Shown: positions 41,776-52,088, numbered from the stretch's first letter. The stretch is DNA of 64,000 nt from Prorocentrum cordatum (GCA_963575745.1 CAUYUJ010009779.1:715811-779810); one strand, 5' to 3'. Numbers and translations are program-made. Notes: generated by a model from the letters alone, not told the origin.

Positions 41776-42054
41776 GAGGAATTTCGCCGCGCAGACGAGG
41801 CAGAACCTGGGGGGGGGGCACGGCAACATGCCGATACCGCCGCTCACGGGACCCCCCCCCGGGTGCGAGGCGGCGCGGGCGGCGCCCCGATGGCCAGAGC
41901 AGCGCGGGCGCAGAACGAGGCGCAGGAGGCCAAGGATGACCGTCTTCGGCCTCCGAGAGCCAGCCCTCGCTGAGCCCGAAGGACCGTCGAGAAACGGCCC
42001 CGAGTGCAAATCTGGCCCCGGGGAAAGCAGGTCCAGACCTCCGATGGCCCCCGC

Positions 42055-42206
42055 TAGGGGGCCACATGCGAATCCTACCCCTGCCCCCCACGATTTCTGA
42101 GGGGGAGGGTGGGGTTCACTCGCTCGGGAGGCCCGAACGAACTGAACCCCACCCTCCCCTCTCAGAAATCGTGGGGGGTAGGGGTAGGGTTCGCATGTGG
42201 CCCCCT
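42055..42206. mobile_element. near-perfect foldback element
   Basis: Two arms of about 64 bp, starting TAGGGGGCCACATGCGAA and CCCCCCACGATTTCTGAG, face each other around a 24-bp loop. By eye only about 4-5 positions differ between arms. No other copy was noticed in the window. Confidence 0.88.
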
Positions 42207-42381
42207 ACCCGCTGCAAACAAAAACGCTGCGTCGGAATGCTGGGATCTCCTCGTCGCCCCGAGGCGAACGCCCGCCACGGCACCAGCGCCTTCTCTGAGG
42301 GCCCGCGCGGCGAACCGGCAGGGCCAACGCGCGGAGCACCAGCTGACGGGAACCAGCTGCTGGCGGCGCGCTCAAGGGAGG

Positions 42382-42667
42382 GGGAGGGGGAGGTCCTCTT
42401 AGAAGCAGGCTGCTTCTGTAGAAGAAGAAACATCAGCACAAACTTCCGGCGTTTCGCGAAGATTTCTTGGATCTGCGCTGAACCCCACTCCCTGGCGCGC
42501 GACAGGAGCGGCGCCGGAGGCGCCGCCGGTTGGACCCAACGCGGATCCAAAAAATCCGCACGGAACGTTTCCGTCTCCGAAGGATGTCTGAAGGCGCGGG
42601 CCTTACATCTATAGATTAAGCTTGCGCCTCCTAAGAAGCAGAGGGCGTTTCTAAGAAGACTGTCTCC
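42382..42667. mobile_element. MITE family C copy 4, split by a family D insertion
   Basis: The left part ends AGAAGCAGGCTGCTTCTGTA; the right part resumes GAAGGCGCGGGCCTTACATC and ends TTTCTAAGAAGACTGTCTCC. The interruption (42421-42574) has family D ends. Confidence 0.78.
42421..42574. mobile_element. palindromic element family D, copy 2 (nested in C4)
   Basis: GAAGAAGAAACATCAGCAC at left, then GATTTCTTGGATCTGCGCTG, facing GCGGATCCAAAAAATCCGC at right. Confidence 0.8.
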
Positions 42668-42794
42668 CCTCTCCCGACCCGTTTGTGCGCACGCCGTGGA
42701 CGCGGCACGCCCTTTTTGGCACAGGGGAAGCAGTAAAGGGGGGACGGGGTAGGGAGGGGGATGGTGAGGAGGAACAAATGGAGGAGGAGAAGAA

Positions 42795-42948
42795 GAAGAA
42801 AAAACGCACAAACATTGACTTTTGGCGCTCTGTGTGGGTTTCTTGGATCTGCGCTGGGTCCCCCTGGCGGCGCCTCCGGAGCCGCCCCTGGCGCGCGGAG
42901 GGGGGTCCAGCGCGGATCCGAGAAATCTGCGCGAAGCGCCAAACGTTT
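42795..42948. mobile_element. palindromic element family D, copy 3
   Basis: GACTTTTGGCGCTCTGTGTG and TTTCTTGGATCTGCGCTGG at left; CAGCGCGGATCCGAGAAATC and GCGAAGCGCCAAACG at right. It directly abuts the first ACCTAACAGC element. Confidence 0.8.
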
Positions 42949-42954
42949 CTTTTT

Positions 42955-43824
42955 ACCTAACAGCTCTTGCTGATAGGTTTCTAATGGACTCAAAAGAGAG
43001 CATCTGATGACTCCACAGGGGGGTCTGGGCGGGTGCCGGGGAAAAGAACCGGGAACAGAGCCGGGCTCGTTTTAAGCCAACAGTCACACACTTCGTGCTC
43101 TTCGACCTCCCAAGACTCCATTCCCGGGCCACATTTTGAATAACCGGAGCCAGCCGTCATACACTTCGTGCTCTTCGAGTTCCCAGAACTCAACTCCCGG
43201 GCCACATTTTGGATGCCCGGAGCCAACTGTAGGCCACTTCGTGCTCTCCGACTTCCCAAAACTCCATTCCCGGGCCACATTCTGGATGCCCGGAGCCAAC
43301 TGTAGGCCACTTCGTGGTCTTCGAGTTACCAGAACTCCATTCCTGGGCATGATTTTGAATGCCAGGAGGCAACTGTAGGCCACTTCGTGTTCTTCGAGTT
43401 CCCAAAACTCAATTCCCGGGCAACATTTTGAATGCTGAAGCAGGCTGAGGCTGAGGCTGAGGCAGGCTGAGGATGAGGCAGGCTGAGGCTGAGGCTGAGG
43501 CAGGCTGATGGTGAGGCAGGCTGAGGCTGAGGCTGAGGCTGATGCAGGCTGAGGCTGAGGCAGCCTGAGGCTGACGCCGAGGCTGAAGGCAGACTGAGGC
43601 TGAGGCTGAAGCAGGCTGAGGCTGAGGCTGAGGCAGGCTGCTGAGGCTGAGGCTGAGGCTGAGGCAGGCTGAGGCTGAGGCTGCGACTGTGACTGCCGTT
43701 GCCACTGCGACTGTCATCGCGAATGCGACTACGACTGCGAGAACAGCAGAATTCTACAACTGGATTCTCATCTGAATCTTAAAGGGAATGCTTCCAGATA
43801 TGCTCCTACACATCGCTGTTAGGT
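42955..43824. mobile_element. TIR element with internal minisatellites, copy 1 (870 bp)
   Basis: Bounded by ACCTAACAGC and its inverse GCTGTTAGGT. Layout: a 120-bp unique left part (AAAAGAGAGCATCTGATGAC), then about 4-5 units of a 73-bp repeat (43080-43435: CACTTCGTGCTCTTCGAG, CATTCCCGGGCCACATTTTG), then a GCTGAGGCTGAGGCAG minisatellite (43435-43685), then a right part (TGCGACTGTGACTGCCGTTG, GAACAGCAGAATTCTACAAC). Confidence 0.82.
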
Positions 43825-43942
43825 TGCTTTGCCGGAATAATTATGACGTTATTTCGGGGGCGCGCAATCGGATTTCCCACGGAAGCGGGGCCCGTCGCTA
43901 ATCCACGCCCCCTTGATCCATGTTTGCGATCGCCTGATTTTT
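43825..43942. other. 118-bp spacer between the two TIR elements
   Basis: Contains CCCGTCGCTAATCCACGCCC, then CCTTGATCCATGTTTGCG, matching 10934-10985, so the spacer itself is another interspersed repeat. Confidence 0.7.
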
Positions 43943-44968
43943 ACCTAACAGCTTTTGCTGATCGGTTTCTAGTGGATTCAAAAGAGAGCATCTGATGACT
44001 CCACAGGGGGGTCTGGGCGGGTGCCGGGGAAAATAACCGGGAACAGAGCCGGGCTCGTTTTAACCAAACAGTCACACACACATCGTGCTCTTCGACCTCC
44101 CAAAACTCAATTCCCGGGCCACATTTTGAATAACCGGAGCCAACAGTCACACACTTCGTGCTCTCCGAGTTCCCAGAACTCCATTCCCGGGCCACATTTT
44201 GGATGCCCGGAGCCAACTGTAGGCCACTTCGTGTTCTTCGACTTCCCAAAACTCCATTCCCGGGCCACATTTTGGATGCCAGGAGGCAACTGTGCGCCAC
44301 TTCGTGCTCTTCGAGTTCCCAGAACTCCATTCCCGGGCCACATTTTGGATGCCAGGAGGCCAACTGTAGGCCACTTCGTGTTCTTCAAGTTCCCAGAACT
44401 CCATTCCTGGGCATGATTTTGAATGCCCGGAGCCAACTGTAGGCCACTTCGTGTTCTTCGAGTTCCCAGAACTCCATTCCCGGGCCACATTTTGAATGCT
44501 GAGGCAGGCTGATGCTGAGGCTGAGGCAGGCTGAGGCTGAGGCAGGCTGAGGCTGAGGCCGAGGCTGAAGGCAGACTGAGGCTGAGGCTGAAGCAGGCTG
44601 AGGCTGAGGCTGAGGCAGGCTGAGGCTGAGGCTGAGGCAGGCTGATGCTGAGGCAGGCTGAGGCTGAGGCTGAGGCTGATGCAGGCTGAGGCTGAGGCAG
44701 GCTGAGGCTGAGGCCGAGGCTGAAGGCAGACTGAGGCTGAGGCTGAAGCAGGCTGAGGCTGAGGCTGAGGCAGGCTGAGGCTGAGGCAGGCTGAGGCTGA
44801 GGCTGAGGCAGGCTGAGGCTGAGGCTGCGACTGTGACTGCCGTTGCCACTGCGACTGTCATCGCGAATGCGACTACGACTGCGAGAACAGCAGAATTCTA
44901 CAACTGGATTCTCATCTGAATCTTAAAGGGAATGCTTCCAGATATGCTCCTACACGTCGCTGTTAGGT
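43943..44968. mobile_element. TIR element with internal minisatellites, copy 2 (1026 bp)
   Basis: Same ends and the same internal order as copy 1, nearly identical in the unique left and right parts. It differs in having about six 73-bp units (44058-44500) and a longer GAGGCTGAGGCAGGCT minisatellite (44500-44825). Array length is the main difference between copies. Confidence 0.85.
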
Positions 44969-45026
44969 TGCTTTGCCGGGATAGTTTGTCCTTGAGAGGA
45001 GGAGGAGGATCCTCGGAGGCGGACGA

Positions 45027-45189
45027 GTGAAGGGGCCCTGGGACACACAATCAAATACACACAAATATAACGATTCCTCATATTTCTTCATATTTTCTAA
45101 GTTTCTGTCTTCCCCCCCACTGCCCATATTTCCCCATAGTTTCTGAAGGGTCGACGATTAATTGTGTTTGTGTGTTTCTTTCCCTCCTG
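45027..45189. repeat. interspersed repeat family E, copy 5
   Basis: A GGGGCCCTGGGACACAC box, an AT-rich core, TCGACGATTAATTGTGTTTG and TTTCTTTCCCTCCTG. Confidence 0.85.
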
Positions 45190-45401
45190 ACTAAAAATGA
45201 ATCATGTCCCCGTCCCCCGACCCCCCTCTGCGCGTGGCCGACTGCGGCCGCCTGGCCCCCCTCGCCGAGGGTGCGCGCGGGGGCCGAGGGGCGCGGCGAG
45301 GGGCCGCGGCGGCGGCGAGAGGCTGGGGGCGCGCGCGGCTGCCGGGCACCGCCAGGGGAGCCCAGTCCTCGCTGGCCCTCGTCGAGCACGCGCTTTTGTT
45401 G

Positions 45402-45593
45402 GGTCGGGCGAAAGGGGGGGATTGCAAAGGGGGGGTTTGAGAATCAGCTCACGTAGCTGTTTTTCCCGGCGCCTCCCGGCGCCGGAGGCGCCCATGTATC
45501 GAGGAATGGGCCCCTTGGTAGAGCCGAAACCAGCTGCATGCAGCAGATTTCGTAACACCCCCTTTCACGATCAACCCCTTTTCGTCCGGCCCG
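45402..45593. mobile_element. MITE family B, copy 5
   Basis: GGGTCGGGCGAAAGGGGGG to TTTTCGTCCGGCCCGA; the interior GTTTTTCCCGGCGCCTCC and GAGCCGAAACCAGCTGC are conserved. Confidence 0.87.
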
Positions 45594-45597
45594 ATTT

Positions 45598-45848
45598 AGG
45601 GTGACCCAAAAGGAGGTCAAGCTGAAAGGAGATGTAATAGATTCGTGGCAAGTGTATTGCAAGTGTCTTGTGCCGGAGAAGTGTGTTGCACTGCATTGCA
45701 AGTGATGTATATTGCACGCGGAAGTACACCGATACACTTGCGCCCCAAAATGCATTGCACGCCCCAGATGTATTACAACCCCATTGAGATATTGCATCAA
45801 ATCTATTGCACCACCCCCTTTTCGCTGGACCCCTTTTTGGGTCAACCC
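45598..45848. mobile_element. TIR element family Z (251 bp)
   Basis: Left GGGTGACCCAAAAGGAGGTC followed by AAGCTGAAA; right TTTCGCTGGACCCCTTTTTG followed by GGTCAACCC, its inverse. The interior is AT-richer, with many TTGCA and TGCAA words (TATTGCAAGTGT, GCATTGCAAGTG). It follows family B copy 5 after 4 bp. Single copy in this window. Confidence 0.8.
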
Positions 45849-46025
45849 GAGCGCCGGCGTCGAGTCGGTTGTGTCCCTCTACAGGGGCAATGTTCAATAG
45901 GCAATAGCATGGCGGCGAGGTCTCGTGCTCTTCTGACGATGTTTGGCAGTGTTTGATCGTTTGTTCGGCTATGTGTTCGTCTTCTTTTCAAAATCCGCCC
46001 GTGGGAGAATATGCCAAACCTAACG

Positions 46026-46218
46026 TTAAGTCGGGCCTGTCCCCCTACAGGGGGATTTTCGACGAAAACTAAAAAAAATACATTGAAAATTGCCAGAACA
46101 TAATCCAAATATAGTCTGGGGACAATTTTTTCAGAATGTTTTGACTTTTAGGGGTCGTTTTGGGGTACTTCTTACTTTTCCTCGAAAATCCCCCTGTAGG
46201 GGGACACGCCCGACATAA
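46026..46218. mobile_element. MITE family A, copy 8 (intact)
   Basis: TTAAGTCGGGCCTGTCCCCC to GGGGGACACGCCCGACATAA; arms about 40 bp. A left-end fragment of the same family (TGTGTCCCTCTACAGGGG) precedes it at 45870. Confidence 0.88.
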
Positions 46219-46222
46219 TGCT

Positions 46223-46345
46223 AGGGGGAGGAGGGAAGCCTTCTTGGAAGCACCCCTGCTTCTTAGAAGGCGCGGGCCTTCTCTATAGATGCAAGGCGGG
46301 CGCCTTCCAAGAAGTAGCCTCTTAAGAAGCCTTCCCCCCTGCCCC
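46223..46345. mobile_element. MITE family C, copy 5
   Basis: GAGGGAAGCCTTCTTGGAAG at left, TCTTAAGAAGCCTTCCCCCC at right. Confidence 0.8.
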
Positions 46346-46489
46346 TTCCCCCTTTTGCGCGCCGCCAAGGGGAGGACACGCCCGACATAAACCTCACGCA
46401 GGAGGGCGGCGACGAGGCCGAAGGGCGTCAATTGCAAGACCCCCCCCCGGCCCTCTCGAAGGATAGGCGGGCCCCGCCGCCCTTTGCCC

Positions 46490-46553
46490 CCCTCCTCCTC
46501 CTCCTCCTCCTCCTCCTCCTCCTCCTCCTCCTCCTCCTCCTCCTCCTCCTCCG
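46490..46553. repeat. (CTC)n microsatellite
   Basis: About 20 uninterrupted CTC triplets. Confidence 0.95.
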
Positions 46554-46629
46554 CCCCGCCTCCCCAGCGATCCCCCCACGACGGCGGCAGGCAGGACGGC
46601 GGCGGCGGCGGGCCCCTGCCATGGCGACT

Positions 46630-46801
46630 GGCCACCTACCAGACCACCCCAACCCAACCCGAAGGCCCGAATTTGACCCGACTTTCGGGTCGGGGGGGGG
46701 TACGGGTTCCATGTGTTTTTTCAATGTTCCTCGACCCCCCCCACTGGAAACGGAGGGCAAATTGAAGCCTTCGGGTTGGGTTAGGGTCGTTTGGTGGGTG
46801 G
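46630..46801. mobile_element. MITE family L, copy 2 (compact)
   Basis: CCACCCCAACCCAACCCGAA at left, TTCGGGTTGGGTTAGGGTCG at right, with GGTTCCATGTGTTTTTTC and TGTTCCTCGACCCCCCCC inside. It shows what the satellite-bearing copy 1 looks like without its array. Confidence 0.85.
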
Positions 46802-47214
46802 TGAGCGACGGCGACGGAGGACCGCGACGACGACGGCGGTGGCGGCGGAGCACGTCGATTGGGCGGCGGGGATCTCCTGGCCCGGGTCGAGCCAGACCCG
46901 GGTCAGCAGGAGACCACAAGAAAGACTGCAACGCAGGAGAACAAAAAAAAGAAAAGAACTGCAACTCAGGTCGTCGCAAACCCGGGTCAGCCAGTATGCG
47001 CGGCCGCCTCGCGGCCTCGAGCGGCTCGCTAACCCGGGTCAGCCAGAGGGGGTCTTCGCAGGATCCTGCAGGATCTGGTGCCCTGGCTGACCCCCGTTTG
47101 CCTTGACCCCCGTCTCTTGAGCCCCGAGGGTGGCGGCCAGGGGGATCTCCGGGGACAGGTGCCCGTGGGCGTGCGACTGCTGGTGGAGGTGCTGCAGCGC
47201 CTCAATTCGCGCGC

Positions 47215-47420
47215 GGCCGTCGCCGTCGCTGCCATCGCCGTCGTTGCCGTTGCTGTCGCCGTCGCTGCCGCCGTCGCCGTCACCGTCACCGTCGCCGTCG
47301 CTCATGTCGGTCATCATTCTTTGTCGTCGTCGTCGACGTCGCCGTCGCCGTCATCGTCGTCGTCGTCGTCGTCATCGTCGTCCGCCATCGCCGTCGTCCT
47401 GCTCTTCCTCCTCCCCCTCC
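47215..47420. repeat. (GTC)n/(GCC)n array
   Basis: GTCGCCGTC-type triplets; poly-Val/Ala and poly-Ser/Pro on plus, poly-Asp/Gly and Thr/Ala on minus. Confidence 0.9.
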
Positions 47421-47439
47421 CCGTCGCCCTCCCCCCTCC

Positions 47440-48219
47440 TCGTGCTTAGCCTACGGTCTCCCGTCTTGGCTGCCAGGGTGTTGTCGGGCCCAGCATCATC
47501 AGCACAACATGGACTCGCGGCTGTTCACGACGTCGCGGGACTCCGAGCCAGTGACCTCTGTGGGGTCGTCAGAGATAGAAAGCAGAACAACCTCAATCGT
47601 AATATGTACCTCGACAGGAAAGGCGTTTAGTAAACGCACCCAAGGAAGGAATCGAACAGGGCAGGGCTGTTTAGTAAACGCCCAGGGCTGTTCGGCCAAC
47701 GCCGATTATGGGGGTCGGGGTGGTCTGCCCTCGCTTCAAAGAAGCCTCGGTACTAGCGGTCACCGTCGCTCGGCTCAGATTGCGACCACCATGGGCATGA
47801 TCCACTCGTTCACCTCCACACGCACTACGAATCCCCTCATGCTGGGCACCATCAGCGACATGGACTGCTGCGGCGAGCTCCACCGCCGCGGCCTCGACCG
47901 CATGCACCTCGGCCCCCTGTCCACGCCATGGCAGCTGCCCCGAGGCGCAGCCTGAGCAGCGACAGGCGCCCCCCGCCCTCTCGACGAAGACCGGCCCCAC
48001 CGCCAGTGGTGGGCCCCCCCGCTGGCGATGGCGCTCTCCTGGCACTCAGGCCACGCACTGGAAGGGAGGCCCGCAGGTCTTGGGTTCCAGCAGACCCCAC
48101 TCGGATTCCCCTCCCGCGGCCCTCGCAGCGCCCGCTCCCCTGGCGCGGGTGATGGCCGGTCATCCGACCAGGCACTGCGAGGGAAGGGCTCCTCACTCGG
48201 GCCGGCGTGGATTAGTGGA
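47440..48219. other. stretch without supported gene
   Basis: A plus frame reads MGMIHSFTSTRTTNPLMLGT then ISDMDCCGELHRRGLDRM at 47790-47955, while the antisense also reads well (SLMVPSMRGFVVRVEVNEWI). I cannot tell whether either is an exon. Confidence 0.35.
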
Positions 48220-48435
48220 GGTCTCCTAAATGAGGTCCGAGTAGATGGGGTCGGAGGATTGTACCGCATCGCCGATGTATCGCCGATGCATCGGCGATGC
48301 ATCGGCGACGTGGGCGATGCATCGGCGACGTCGACATGAAACAAATCGGGCTCCACATCGAGCCGCATCGCCGATGCATCGGCGATGCGGCGCGATCCTC
48401 CGACCGCCTAAACCCCGACCCCATCAAGGAGGCCT
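48220..48435. mobile_element. MITE family K, copy 3
   Basis: GGTCTCCTAAATGAGGTCCG at left, AACCCCGACCCCATCAAGG followed by AGGCC at right. The interior consists of GATGCATCGGCGATGCATCG words. Confidence 0.85.
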
Positions 48436-48454
48436 AGAATTAGGCCCAGGGTAA

Positions 48455-49690
48455 CTATGGGGCGAATAAATCTATAATGATCCACTGCTCAATGGACAGG
48501 CCCATCCTGACCTCAGCAGCGGTGTATACGCCACGCCCTCCTGGCCAAGCCAGGAGGGCGTATAGCCCAGGAAAGGCAAGGCCAGGGGGCAGTGGAAATG
48601 TATAGATTTCGTCGCCTGAGGGTAAAGGGCAGCAATCAAGGCGCCCCGTCCGCAGAAGCTCCATCATCCCGATGGCCTGGTGAGCGTTGACTCTCCGTCG
48701 ATCTTGCCACCAACGCCTAATCCTCAGCGTCGCCGTCACTATGACGTGCAGCCTCGGAAATATTCATCTGTGCGTAAGCAATGCATGGCGTCATATAGTG
48801 AAGAAAAAATGGAGCAAGCCAGCTACACGTGTGGCCGTCATCTCCTGGACCAGCTTACCCCGAAAATTCACAAACACGTAACTGACTGCCTACCGGACCA
48901 CCCCAACCCAACCCGAAGACCCGAATTTCGGGTTGGGGGGGGGGGTTGGGGGGGGGGGTATGGGTTCCATATGTGCTTTTTCGATGTTCCTGGACCCCCC
49001 CCAGGGTAAATCTGAGCCTTCGGGTTGTCGCGGCTACCACCCAACCTGCACTGGGCCTCCTCTGCGCTGAAAAGGGGCCGCCTCATCACGTACCTTGTCG
49101 TAGCGGTTAGCAAGCTCCTGCAGAACTCCACTGAGATCCCATGCGTGCTGTGCTGTCGCATCATCGTGTGCCGCACCAATAGCCAGCACGCTCTCGTCCC
49201 AGCACATGGGGCACCCAGAGCAACCAACATTCGGTCCTGCACGTAAGGCTCGAGGCTCCACAGCGTCCTATAGTACTACATTATCATGCTTGCCTTGACA
49301 CGTCATCGCTACAAGCGCATTGGTAAGAAGGCCGTACGCGGACATTGCCCCCAGAGAGCCTAGCCTCGCAGCAAGAGTAGAGTGCGCAGGAAAATAATAC
49401 TAGACATGCCCCTCGGCTGTGTTGATCGTTCTACAGGTCACCGTGGAGGAGGTGGCAAGCATAGCCTGCACCTGGTAAAGCCACCGTTGGTCTTCACGCG
49501 CTTCTGACTCCATATGGAAATCTCGACCCACCAACCAGGTGGCTGCCCGCCGCGCTGAGTCGACCGACAAACAGGGCAAGTCGATGCAATACGTTGCTGG
49601 TGTATGCGTTGATACTGACACTATCTTTCTGATGAACGGAAGCAGCCACATAATCAGATCGCGCACCTTACGAGACCTGAGCTGCAACAT
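48455..49690 (-). other. possible old minus-strand coding region, interrupted by family L
   Basis: Three minus-strand segments in lower-GC DNA read as plausible protein. 49690-49410: KVRDLIMWLLPFIRKIVSVS, SARRAATWLVGRDFHMESEA. 49370-49036, with one stop: SAYGLLTNALVAMTCQGKHD, then CPMCWDESVLAIGAAHDDAT and LQELANRYDKVRDEA. 48739-48455: IGMMELLRTGRLDCCPLPSG and GVYTAAEVRMGLSIEQWIII. Family L sits between the last two. No family is recognised and plus frames also look reasonable in places. Confidence 0.28.
48882..49035. mobile_element. MITE family L, copy 3 (compact)
   Basis: CCACCCCAACCCAACCCGAA at left, GAGCCTTCGGGTTG at right, with GGGTTCCATATGTGCTTTTT and GTTCCTGGACCCCCCCC inside. Confidence 0.8.
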
Positions 49691-49762
49691 TTTTCCACGG
49701 CCAGAGACACTCGGAGCAGCAGCGAAGAACGCGCGCCCGCGAGAGCTCCCTGCACCAAATTA

Positions 49763-50250
49763 GAAGGAGGAGGAGGAGGAGGAGGAGGAGGAGGAGCACC
49801 TGAGCTGCAACAAACCTGGCTGGCTCGATGTCAGCACCAGCGAGGCATGGGGCCGCGGTGATGGGCACGAGCGTGGGCAACATAAGTCTAACTCTGGCTG
49901 AGAGACCATCTGCGGGTCCAGCAGGAAGGAGGAAGGAGGAAAGAGAAGGGAGGAGAAAGAGAAGGTTTGAGAAGGGAGGAAAAGATAGAAGAGGAAGAGA
50001 AGGTTTGAGGAGGGAGGAGAAGATAGAAGAGAACAAAAGAGCAACATATCATGACAATCCGGATGGACAGACCAGAGGACGGAAGAACAACTGGGCGGAA
50101 GCAGGAGTGAGGAGATAATAAGGAAGAGGGGAGAGGAGAGACAGAGGGAAGAGAATGAAGAAGATGAGGGATGCGGCAAGGGTGAAAGAGGACAGAGAGA
50201 AACGACGAGGGAAACGACGAGGGATCGAGGAGTAACGCAAGAGGGAGCAG
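49763..50250. repeat. GGA array and long purine-rich tract
   Basis: Pure GGA at 49763-49797, then from 49920 to 50230 a nearly all-purine plus strand (GGAGGAAAGAGAAGGGAGG-like words). Minus frames rich in Ser, Leu, Phe and Pro are artefacts. Confidence 0.88.
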
Positions 50251-50473
50251 GAAATGGAGATGAATGGGAATGAAACGACACATGTTCTTCATCACGTGTT
50301 GCTTCACCATCGCAATCTTGATGTGTTGCAGCCGTGCTCTCGCGCTACACGGTGCGCGCGCGGGAGTGTCGCATCGGGACCTGGAGTCCACAACGCGCCG
50401 CCGCCAGAGCAGTGGCTGAGATCCGGAATGCACCAGGAGCAAGAAGATCAGATGCTCAAACACCTACAACCAA

Positions 50474-50617
50474 GGCTGAACCTAAACGGTGTTTTTCGTT
50501 TTCGTTTTGGCTCCGTTGTCCCTCGTCTTGTCTTCGAATCGCCTCTACCGCAGAGCGAAATCGAAACGGAAACGGCCCACGAGATCGCCAAAAAACACCG
50601 TTTCGGTCCAGCCCTGA
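50474..50617. mobile_element. MITE family M, copy 2
   Basis: AGGCTGAACCTAAACGGTGT at left, ACACCGTTTCGGTCCAGCCC at right, with inner arms TTTTCGTTTTCGTTTTGGC and CGAAATCGAAACGGAAACG. Confidence 0.85.
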
Positions 50618-50644
50618 CTACAGCATCGTGATTTGCAGCGTTGC

Positions 50645-50693
50645 AGCTGTGGCTGCCACGGCAATGGACACTCGAACACTCCTGTCATCGAAG
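50645..50693. repeat. family P fragment
   Basis: GCTGCCACGGCAATGGACAC corresponds to the P boxes at 11508 and 27175. Confidence 0.6.
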
Positions 50694-50869
50694 TACAGTC
50701 GGAGCGTTGACCCAAGGAACCCTAAATAAGGAACGAGGCCCCTTTCATCCACAAGTTGAACTTCGATTTCCCATCGAAAACCAAAGGACAACCCAAGGCA
50801 AACTGTGAAGCAATCAAGGAACACGGAGCCCCTCCCCAACGAAAAGGTTTCCTTCTTCAGGGCCCCAAC
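50694..50869. mobile_element. MITE family F, copy 3
   Basis: TACAGTCGGAGCGTTGACCC at left; the right end CAGGGCCCCAACA is decayed from GGCCCCGACTGTA. Confidence 0.82.
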
Positions 50870-50874
50870 AATAA

Positions 50875-51025
50875 AGATGTGTTGAACATGTGTCAAAACA
50901 TGTTCTAAACATGTTTCAAACATGCTTTACATCTGCAAAACATGTTTGGGCCATCTTGTAGACATCTGGAGATCATTTGGCAGCCTGCTTCCGCTCCATG
51001 AATCGACTTCCACAGTATTGCAGTG
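50875..51025. repeat. repeat family O, copy 3
   Basis: Multiple AAACATGTT words, then TAGACATCTGGAGATCATTT and GCTTCCGCTCCATGAATCG. Confidence 0.65.
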
Positions 51026-51149
51026 AGCCCGCAGAAGGAAGACGCGCGATGAAGATGCGAGGGCCTCGGAAGGCCATGTCGACGCTCTGCGACCAGGGCG
51101 CGGACAGCGAACGCGGCCAAGGATGGGTCGAAGGGGAACGATGCAAGGG

Positions 51150-51323
51150 TACAGTCGGGCCGCTGAAAGAAGGAACGCTGAATGAGGAACGCAGCCCCTT
51201 TGTCTGCCCCCAAAGGGCTTCCGTGCCCGAGAGGAGGGCGAAAGGGACAGCAATGGAGGAACCTGGGGCACATCGAGCCCCTGCCGAACCCAAACTGTTC
51301 CTTACTTCAGCGTCTGGACTGTA
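51150..51323. mobile_element. MITE family F, copy 4 (subfamily 2)
   Basis: TACAGTCGGGCCGCTGAAAG at left, TCAGCGTCTGGACTGTA at right; GAATGAGGAACGCAGCCCC and GAGGAACCTGGGGCACATCG ally it with copy 2. Confidence 0.85.
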
Positions 51324-51469
51324 ACCTTGGGAAGTTGCTCATCATTGCTATGCGGGTTGACTGTAAGATGGCACACCAGGAGCGGGTAGAGGCGGGGCCT
51401 TCAGGGCCTGGCCAACGACGCAGTGGCACCTCCGCTCCGATGGGGGGCGCTTTCATCGTCGTCCCCGCT

Positions 51470-51760
51470 ACCGCCGTCAGCGCCGCGGTCGTTGCCGTCA
51501 ACGACTTCTGCGACGCCGACCTCGGCGCCGTCGTCAGCGCTGTCGCCGCCGTCGTCGCAGTAGCCAACATCGTCAACGTCGCCGCCGCCGCCGCTGTCGC
51601 CGCCGCCGCCGCTGTCGCCGCCGCCGCCGCCGTCGCCGCCGCCGTCGCCGCCGTTGTCAACGTCGTCGCCGCTGTCATTGTCGTCGTCGTCGTCGTTGCC
51701 GCCAATGTCAACGTCAACGGCTTGTCGTCGTCGCTGTCGTCGTCGCGGGTCTCCAGGAGC
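51470..51760. repeat. (GTC/GCC)n array
   Basis: GTCGCCGCCGCC-type triplets; plus frame poly-Ala/Val, minus frame Thr/Ala or Asp/Gly. Confidence 0.9.
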
Positions 51761-51988
51761 TGGCGGAGGTCCCATGCCGCGGATGCCTCGCACTTGTCCT
51801 CGTCGCCGTCGTCATCGTCGTCGTCTGCGGACCCATCGCAATCGTCACTGCCACCTTTGGCAGCGTCGCTGTCGTCGCCGTGGCCTGTGACCACGGCGGC
51901 GGGGCGAAGGGTGACGGACTACTCGTTCTCTGGAGGGACAACCCCGACCCAAGCTTCGCACGGGGGAAGCGGGTCCCGACAGAACCAG

Positions 51989-52088
51989 NNNNNNNNNNNN
52001 NNNNNNNNNNNNNNNNNNNNNNNNNNNNNNNNNNNNNNNNNNNNNNNNNNNNNNNNNNNNNNNNNNNNNNNNNNNNNNNNNNNNNNNN
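51989..52088. other. assembly gap (100 N)
   Basis: Exactly 100 N, the usual placeholder for a gap of unknown size. The flanks are a GTC-type array on the left and a CAT array on the right, so the gap probably hides more triplet repeat. Confidence 0.99.

Noticed and set aside
39779-42091. 770-codon minus frame as one protein
   Set aside because: Only about 81 residues (41566-41324) resemble the retroelement N-terminus; the rest is a triplet array and off-frame sequence. The coiled-coil part is in another frame.
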